This document shows, piece by piece, positions 56,801 to 64,000 of a DNA stretch of 64,000 nt. This stretch comes from Prostheceraeus crozeri (Eukaryota; Platyhelminthes; Polycladida; Euryleptidae): positions 344,090 to 408,089 of the forward strand of contig CAJQUW010000891.1 in assembly GCA_907163375.1 (NCBI GenBank), read 5' to 3'. Each line of letters opens with the position of its first letter. The first letter of the stretch is position 1. The position numbers and the translations under genes were made by a program. A model generated the notes under the pieces. It saw only the letters and a list, made by a program, of their open reading frames with translations, was not told the origin of the DNA and did not search any database.

Positions 56801-58988
56801 CAGCAATCTTCTAACTTTGGTTCTAGTGAACGGATTTTGTCTTACAGCTACTCGTTTGAAAGAGGAGAAAAAACTGCTCGACGCCATTTTTGCCGCGAGT
56901 CAATCGGACCAGCCGTTCAAAAGTTAGAGCTGTTACAAGATTTTAGGTCGGAGCTCACCTGAAAAAATCCTAAGTGTCAGAGTGGCTTTGTATGGGTAAA
57001 ATTTTGAAAATTTTCCAAAGTGTGTCATTTCGACCTGGGACCTTCACCAAAACATTTTTCATCAAATTTCTCTGACCCCCCCCCCCCCGACAGCAATCTT
57101 CTAACTTTGGTTCTAGTGAACGGATTTTGTCTTACAGCTACTCGTTTGAAAGAGGAGAAAAAACTGCTCGACGCCATTTTTTTTGCCGCGAGTCAATCGG
57201 ACCAGCCGTTCAAAAGTTAGAGCTGTTACAAGATTTTAGGTCGGAGCTCACCTGAAAAAATCCTAAGTGTCAGAGTGGCTTTGTATGGGTAAAATTTTGA
57301 AAATTTTCCAAAGTGTGGAATTTCGACCTGGGACCTTCACCAAAACATTTTTCATCAAATTTCACTGACCCCCCCCCCCCCGACAGCAATCTTCTAACTT
57401 TGGTTCTAGTGAACGGATTTTGTCTTACAGCTACTCGTTTGAAAGATGAGAAAAAACTGCTCGACGCCATTTTTGCCGCGAGTCAATCGGACCAGCCGTT
57501 CAAAAGTTAGAGCTGTTACAAGATTTTAGGTCGGAGCTCACCTGAAAAAATCCTAAGTGTCAGAGTGGCTTTGTATGGGTAAAATTTTGAAAATTTTCCA
57601 AAGTGTGGAATTTCGACCTGGGACCTTCACCAAAACATTTTTCATCAAATTTCACGGACCCCCCCCCCCCGACAGCAATCTTCTAACTTTGGTTCTAGTG
57701 AACGGATTTTGTCTTACAGCTACTCGTTTGAAAGAGGAGAAAAAACTGCTCGACGCCATTTTTGCCGCGAGTCAATCGGACCAGCCGTTCAAAAGTTAGA
57801 GCTGTTACAAGATTTTAGGTCGGAGCTCACCTGAAAAAATCCTAAGTGTCAGAGTGGCTTTGTATGGGTAAAATTTTGAAAATTTTCCAAAGTGTGTCAT
57901 TTCGACCTGGGACCTCACCAAAACATTTTTCATCAAATTTCACTGACCCCCCCCCCCGACAGCAATCTTCTAACTTTGGTTCTAGTGAACGGATTTTGTC
58001 TTACAGCTACTCGTTTGAAAGAGGAGAAAAAACTGCTCGACGCCATTTTTTGCCGCGAGTCAATCGGACCAGCCGTTCAAAAGTTAGAGCTGTTACAAGA
58101 TTTTAGGTCGGAGCTCACCTGAAAAAATCCAAAGTGTCAGAGTGGCTTTGTATGGGTAAAATTTTGAAAATTTTCCAAAGTGTGGCATTTCGACCTGGGA
58201 CCTTCACCAAAACATTTTTCATCAAATTTCACTGACCTCCCCCCCTCGGGAGCTCTCTTCGATCTTGGCTTCTAGTGGACGGATTTTGTCGTGCAATAGC
58301 TCGTTTGAAAGCTAAGAGGAGAAAAAACTGCTCGACGCCATTTTTGACGCGAGTCAATCGGACCAGCCGTTCAAAAGTTAGAGCTGTTACAAGATTTTAG
58401 GTCGTAGCTCACCTGAAAAAATCCTAAGTGTCAGAGTGGCTTTGTATGGGTAAAATTTTGAAAATTTTCCAAAGTGTGGAATTTCGACCTGGGACCTTCA
58501 CCAAAACATTTTTCATCAAATTTCTCTGACCCCCCCCCGACAGCAATCTTCTAACTTTGGTTCTAGTGGACGGATTTTGTCTTACAGCTACTCGTTTGAA
58601 AGAGGAGAAAAAACTGCTCGACGTCATTTTTGCCGCGAGTCAATCGGACCAGCCGTTCAAAAGTTAGAGCTGTTACAAGATTTTAGGTCGGAGCTCACCT
58701 GAAAAAATCCTAAGTGTCAGAGTGGCTTTGTATGGGTAAAATTTTGAAAATTTTCCAAAGTGTGGAATTTCGACCTGGGACCTTCACCAAAACATTTTTC
58801 ATCAAATTTCACTGACCCCCCCCCCCCGACAGCAATCTTCTAACTTTGGTTCTAGTGAACGGATTTTGTCTTACAGCTACTCGTTTGAAAGATGAGAAAA
58901 AACTGCTCGACGCCATTTTTGCCGCGAGTCAATCGGACCAGCCGTTCAAAAGTTAGAGCTGTTACAAGATTTTAGGTCGGAGCTCACA
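47891..58988. repeat. 290-bp satellite, main segment (about 38 units)
   Basis: A head-to-tail array of units 288-295 bp long. Length differences come mainly from the poly-C run (about 7-18 C) and from T-run slippage before GCCGCGAG. Three positions vary among units (GTGTGGCAT, GTGTGTCAT or GTGTGGAAT; CACTGACC or CTCGGACC; TGAACGG or TGGACGG). Two units are exceptional: one near 53580-53700 with an AATTCACTGAAAGACGG segment, and one near 58240-58330 matching the divergent unit at 33.8 kb. The array ends abruptly at GGAGCTCAC. Confidence 0.97.
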
Positions 58989-59081
58989 CTAGTCAACTGC
59001 ACTTACAGATAATTGCAGCATACTTGCACCACAAGTGACTTACAATTACGATAAGATAATTGCAATTACCACTTGAAGTAA

Positions 59082-59275
59082 ATTGCACCTCACTTGCGTA
59101 CCGGAATTTTTGCCTAAGTGAGGTGCAATTATGCGCAAGTATAAACGCAATTACCCTTCAATTAAGCGGCAAGTATAAACGCAATTACCCTTCAATTAAG
59201 CCGCAAGTATAAAACGCAATTTACCTTCAATTAAGCGCAAAGTATACCTGCGCAAGTGCCCTTCAATTATGCTCA
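59082..59275. repeat. short inverted pair and 34-bp tandem repeat
   Basis: ATTGCACCTCACTT (59082-59095) is inverted at 59116-59129. From about 59135, units reading CAAGTATAAACGCAATTACC and TTCAATTAAGCGG repeat about four times with a 34-bp period and growing divergence. Confidence 0.8.
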
Positions 59276-62200
59276 AGTGTATATTCAACTTCTTTATATA
59301 GGCCTACTTGATATTTAATGTCAATGTCTGCCTTTAAGCTATAACAGGTATGTCTCTTGACCGCAGCCAACGCATTAATGGATTAATTCATTTATGCATA
59401 AGACAGTGCAGCGATCAACCTAGAACACTCAATCCTAATTTTCCGAAAAGGATTACAGGAAAGCAATGATGTCCTTTTATGCAACTTTATTTTAGCAGTT
59501 GCAAATCTTGAACCAGTTGCTCGACTAATAAAACATGGGTACAAGAGAGGAGATGCAATGCTTGCATCAAAAAGGACAATCCACACTTTGCAGAAAAGAT
59601 AAAAAATACAATCAGCAATTCGCAAGTTGACATTTATAAAAGGAATTGATGCGGTTTTAATGTGGTGGTTGCTATCTGCAAGAAGCGTTCTCACTACTAT
59701 TAGAGGTTGTCAACATCAAATTCATGTTATTAGCATGCATATAATGACATGGGTGTGGCATCCAATACATATTATTAGCTGTTCACTTTGTTACGTAAAG
59801 AGGGCCAAACTTTATGTCTTGTTTCATAAATATAGAGCAGATTAAACGTGCAATACGTTGGACAAATGCCATTTAGCGTTCTACATGCGCGGAACTTTAA
59901 CTGTAAGAATGATGAATCGAAGCACGTGAAGTTAGCAGTAACTTAAGCAGCAAAAATCCGCAGTTATTTTTCGCTCATACTTAAATGTTTTAGAATTCAA
60001 TACAGCATCACAAACTGATTTTGTTCACTATATTATTCTTCAAGTATAGTCTGCTTCATTGTAAATTATGATTTTCTAGCAAATAATAATTTTTAGTGAA
60101 GTTGAGCTTAAGAATGTGATAATCTGTTAGTCCTGTTAACAATGTCAACTTTTGGTGGGAATCCACTTACAGCAAATACAGGTGTAGAAGAATAAAAATA
60201 GCTTGAGAAATATGCTATCGTGAACAAAATCAGCGCATGACATTTTACAGAATCTCTAGAAAATCAAGTAACGAAAGAGTATCACGGCCAAGTTTACTGA
60301 CAAGTTCATGTGGTTTATATACGCTTTCACGTTTCTTTAATAAAATTCTATATCGCTTAGATGGTGACAATCGCTCTCAAAGCAGGACAGATCAGACCTA
60401 ATTTGCAGAAAATGCCTGAAGTAAATGAATAGAATGTCAGTGAAGATAGAATGAAAAGATCAAAGATCCTTTCACTATCAAAATATTGTCAACTTGATGC
60501 GAAATACATGTATTTTTTCTATCTGCAGATAATTAATTGACAATATCATTGATCCTAAAAAAAGTTACTGTAAACAAACAGATGTTGGCCTCAATGATGC
60601 ATGTCACAAGATGATCGAATGGAATCGTTTGCAAGTGTGATCACGGAAATATCTTAATAAAAAAGCGGGAATTTTCATACAGATAATACATAATTGAGAC
60701 AAGTTCTAATAAGGATGATCAACAAAGATTGAACGAAAGTCTAAAAGGACACGTCCAATCATACTTTCAATGAGATAAAGCATGCTGATAAGTCAAGAAA
60801 GTTTTGAGTGTGGATGATCAAATTGAATCTTATACAGGCGGTCGGAATCACGGAATATCTAACAAAAGCGGAAATGTAACACAATACATAATATAGAGAA
60901 CAGTCTAACAAACAAGATCAACAAAGATTGATGTAAGTGTAAAATCACATCAAAAACTTGTAAAAGCAACGAATAGACAATTGTGACTGAATGATCATCA
61001 CACATAGATGAAAATTCTATTATGCAATATTGGTAAAAAATGAAGAATTAAAAACATAGTGAATTGATAGATGTCAGCACAAAAATGCGCGAGTTAATAT
61101 CTCCTACTACCATAATAAAAATACAAAAATACGATGGACCAGTTGAATCAGCGAGTACATAGCAGTGAGCAATTGTTGCAATGGATACCGACATCGGACT
61201 TATTTTTCAGTACTAGAAGGCGTTTCAGGTCAGCTTCTATCACGCATGTGCATTATTATCACGTGAATAACAAACAACTTCTGATTTTGACCATTGGACA
61301 GGAGGAAAACATTGGCTAACTGCCCTTTCTTTTAGCTAAATCTTACCATAATTCTTACGTCTACGTTACCTAAAAATTATTCCAAATCTCATGTGTTAAA
61401 TTTTACAGACTAATAAACACATGACTTTATAATACGAAATTATAAGTATGAGTCATCGTTTCAAATATTCACTCGTCTTTATTAATTGTAGAAACATCGT
61501 TAACTTGCCACTTTAATGCAACCTAAAATTTACTTTCCTTCGGTTATGCTTTCTTGATCCGGGTAAGTTGACAAACCGTGAGAGGATAGAGATAGAGAAT
61601 GGGAGACGCGTAGATTCGTAATAGTCAACTGGTGGTCTGACCTACCTCACTCTGAAGAGGGACTAGCCTTTCGGTCTTTGCTCCCTAAATAAAATCGCGC
61701 CGGGACACCGAGCAGTGGTACTTTTGCTAAGAGGATTGACCTCTTGATATTCAATACATGAATTACATTAAAATTAGTCGAACATCGGCTTGTCCCATTC
61801 AACAGTGACACATTTCAATGAGTGTATCCATGTCAATTTGCCTCATTTATATACTCGTACAAATCACATCATCACTTATTTTCGCTCTCGCATTTCTTTG
61901 AACGATTGCGAATATCTCTAGCTGCTTGATTAACCGACTTTCGAACTTATTAAAAAACAAAAGGAATGAAAATGATTTGAAAGTGCATCTTTCAACTTTT
62001 CTGCACTATTTCAGAGCTTACAGGGGCTTAGTTCAGTAAGGTCCTTGGGTTCTATAAATAGTATTCTTAAATCCGAGGGTCCTAAAAATTTTTTTCATGA
62101 AATTGATTGCAAATTGATTGGGGTTGGAATCGGGGAAATGTCAACTAACAGAAAAACTCTTATTCTCAAAATCTACGTACTCTTTTTTCCGTCTCCTCCA

Positions 62201-62375
62201 TCGGACTGTGCTGGCACTCAACAAGAGCCTTCAAAAGTCCATGATGGTGTCCCATTTCTGTTTTTGCATACATTTCAAAATACGATTGGATTTCACTGAG
62301 TCCACTGTCTTCTTCTTTCTTTCAACGTTGGTTTGTTGGTGGCCGTTGCATCTTCACTGCGACATGGCCTATTCA
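59276..62375. other. AT-rich stretch without a supported gene
   Basis: Frames such as 59392-59694 minus, 61134-61319 plus and 62045-62299 plus show no family features. A diverged direct duplication lies at 60639-60945. Confidence 0.45.
60639..60945. repeat. diverged direct duplication
   Basis: 60639-60750 (GATCACGGAAATATC ... GATCAACAAAGATTGA) corresponds to 60845-60945 with many substitutions and small gaps. Confidence 0.6.
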
Positions 62376-62783
62376 CTAGCCGTGCGTACTGGTGGTTCGA
62401 TCTCCGGAGTCTCGCCAGATCGACACAACAGGAGCTGTCGTCACCCAAGAAAGAATCCGAACCTTCCGCGCCTCATCAGCTATTTTGCGAAATACATGTC
62501 TGCACGTCGCTTGGATCCTTGCTTGAAGTTGTGGCAGTGGCGCAGGTTCTTGTAGCGGCGAGAATGTAGGGGGGGTTTTTTGGCTGAGGTGAAGGTACTT
62601 GCAGCGGCGCAGATTGAGATTGATGTTCAGGTTTCTTGTGAGCGAACCTGATGTGCAGGTTGTAGCAGCGATGGAACTTGGTGATTGGAAGGGCGTACAT
62701 TGTGGCAGCGCAGATTTGAGCTGTGAATTTTGAGACAACTCATCGTAGATCTGATCGCTGTCGATCTGCTCTCCCTCATGGCA
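62376..62783 (-). CDS. downstream exon of the tentative minus-strand gene
   Basis: A 58-bp intron (62784-62841) joins it in phase 0 to the exon above. It opens CHEGEQIDSDQIYDELSQNS, is acidic at first, then Ser/Thr/Pro/Gln-rich, and remains open to 62376. The second half lies in a degenerate GCAGCGGCGCAGATT-type repeat where another minus frame is also open. The true end of the exon is therefore uncertain. Confidence 0.35.
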   Translation of the reverse strand, partial: CHEGEQIDSDQIYDELSQNSQLKSALPQCTPFQSPSSIAATTCTSGSLTRNLNINLNLRRCKYLHLSQKTPPTFSPLQEPAPLPQLQARIQATCRHVFRKIADEARKVRILSWVTTAPVVSIWRDSGDRTTSTHG

Positions 62784-62841
62784 CTGCAATAATCCTCCCC
62801 ACTAAGTACCGCTCCATACTTAGACAGGTTTTGATAGCTAC

Positions 62842-62896
62842 CTTTTCAGACATTATTCGGCATTCAGTGCCACCTTGGATAGTAATATAGTCGCCA
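62842..62896 (-). CDS. exon of a tentative minus-strand gene
   Basis: Acceptor TTTTCTTCTCTTTCAG is excellent and the donor is GTAGCT. The open frame reads GDYITIQGGTECRIMSEK and leaves in phase 0. I do not recognise the protein. Confidence 0.4.
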
Positions 62897-63183
62897 CTGA
62901 AAGAGAAGAAAATAATTTATTCATATAGAAACAGAAATGCAGTATACAGGCGTGATTCATAGAAATCCAAACTACAAAATAACATCACAGCAAAACTCTT
63001 TTATTTGTTTCCTAGGATGTAATGTAGGACATCCTGTATGTAAAGCATATATTATTTGCCTGCGCAAGAGATACTATTTATTTCCAATGCACTGGAAGCA
63101 GCATAATCTATGCCAATATGGAATGAGCCTGTCCGAGACCGCCAAGGCGGCCGAGGCTGTAATGATCATTGATGCAGTTCTCA

Positions 63184-64000
63184 TTTAGTTTTGATCTAGT
63201 TTTCAGCTAGTTTTCAGTTAGTTTTCAGTTATTTTTTCAGTTAGTTTTCAGCTATTTTTCAGTAATTTTTTCAGTTATTTTTTTCTTTTCTTTGTTCTTT
63301 GTTCTTTTATTTTTTTCGTTTATTTTTTTCTTTTTCCTTTCATTTTTTCTTTTTCTTTATTATATCTTTTTCTTTTACTTTTTTCTTTTATTCTTTTTCT
63401 TCTTTTCTTTCTTTTTTTTTATTAATTTTTCCGGTGATTTCTTTTTTTTGTTAGTTTTCTGTTAGTTTTCAGTTTTCACTTACTTTACAGTCAGTTTTCA
63501 GTTACTTTTCAGTTAGTTTTCAGTTAGATTTCAGCTAGTTTGGAGTTAGTTTTCAGTCAGTTTTCAGTTAGTTTTCAGATATAGCTTCCAGTTAGTTTTC
63601 AGATATAGCTTCCAGTTAGTTTTCAGTTAGCCTTCAGTTAGTTTTCAGCTAGTTTTCAGTTAGTTTTCAGTTAGTTTTCAGTTAGTTTTCAGTTAGTTTT
63701 CAGTCAGTTTTCAGCTAGTTTCAGTTATTTTTCAGTTAGCTTTCAGTTAGTTCTCACTTGGTTTACAGTCAGTTCTCATTTAGTTTTCATCTAGTTTTCA
63801 GCTAGTTTTCAGTTAGTTTTCAGTTATTTTTTCAGTTAGTTTTCAGCGATTTTTCAGTAATTTTTTCAGTTATTTTTTCTTTTCTTTTTTTCTTTATTAT
63901 CTCCTTTATTTTTTTCTTTTAGTTTTTTCTTTCATTTTTTTCTTTTCTTTCTTCTTTCTTCTTTTTTCTTTTCTTTTTTTTTTCTTTTTTTTTCTTTTTT
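63184..64000. repeat. TTTTCAGTTAG minisatellite and pyrimidine-rich tracts
   Basis: Dozens of 10-11-bp units (AGTTTTCAGTT and variants) alternate with T/C-only blocks at 63280-63420 and 63870-64000. On the plus strand every unit contains TTTTCAG, a splice-acceptor-like word. It continues past the window. Confidence 0.9.

Noticed and set aside
33365-58627. Dozens of 65-93-codon open frames on both strands of the satellite units
   Set aside because: They recur in every unit on both strands, change frame with the poly-C length, and have no codon bias or motif. They come from repeated stop-poor DNA.
1-64000. CRISPR arrays, operons, ribosome-binding sites, rRNA and tRNA genes
   Set aside because: Regular repeats here are eukaryotic satellite or exon arrays without unique spacers. 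The only tRNA-like match is the 14-bp copia primer site.

Overview
This is eukaryotic, AT-rich, intron-bearing and transposon-dense DNA. A Ty1/copia retrotransposon, a mariner, a pogo-like element, a Penelope-like remnant, a hAT-type MITE, spliceosomal introns of about 60-95 bp and a 290-bp satellite all point to an animal. I read it as a marine invertebrate; recurrent AGGCCTA words make an echinoderm or hemichordate my guess, but nothing here proves it. No prokaryotic features, CRISPR arrays, rRNA or tRNA genes were seen.

1.9-13.3 kb, minus strand: the main gene. Its exons are split so finely that few show as long ORFs; I assembled them from splice signals and phase. In order they encode C2H2-type zinc fingers (12200-12660), an alpha-helical core-binding segment (8237-8596), a tyrosine-recombinase catalytic domain over two exons (6238-6798 and 4999-5157, with Arg, Lys, Arg-His, His and Tyr in the expected order), a 16-codon acidic exon, an array of eight 51-nt microexons on a roughly 145-bp tandem repeat, two small basic exons, and a Cys-rich zinc-binding terminal exon. 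From 12200 downwards every junction is phase 0. Candidate 5' exons lie at 13275-13334, 17506-17573 and perhaps 32762-32785. The microexon array is the most unusual feature of the window.

5.7-32.7 kb holds repeats, largely in possible introns of that gene: a 310-bp hAT-type MITE, a 769-bp direct duplication with partial copies elsewhere, a Penelope-like GIY-YIG remnant with a decayed hammerhead-like motif, a pogo-like element (19457-22940) with a mariner (19538-21272, perfect 140-bp inverted repeats, one nonsense codon) inserted in it, and a 1.5-kb segmental duplication (23.1-24.6 and 31.2-32.7 kb).

33.1-59.0 kb is a satellite of roughly 50 units of about 290 bp, each with a variable poly-C tract. 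Two insertions split it: an intact copia element (34422-39378, identical 354-bp LTRs, 5-bp target duplication, one 1358-aa Gag-Pol ORF), and a 5.9-kb element (42022-47890) with perfect 36-bp inverted termini and CATGCATG-rich subterminal repeats but no recognisable transposase. Variant satellite units lie near the outer edges.

59.0-64.0 kb: short tandem and inverted repeats, a tentative two-exon minus-strand gene fragment (62376-62896), and a pyrimidine-rich minisatellite running off the end of the window.
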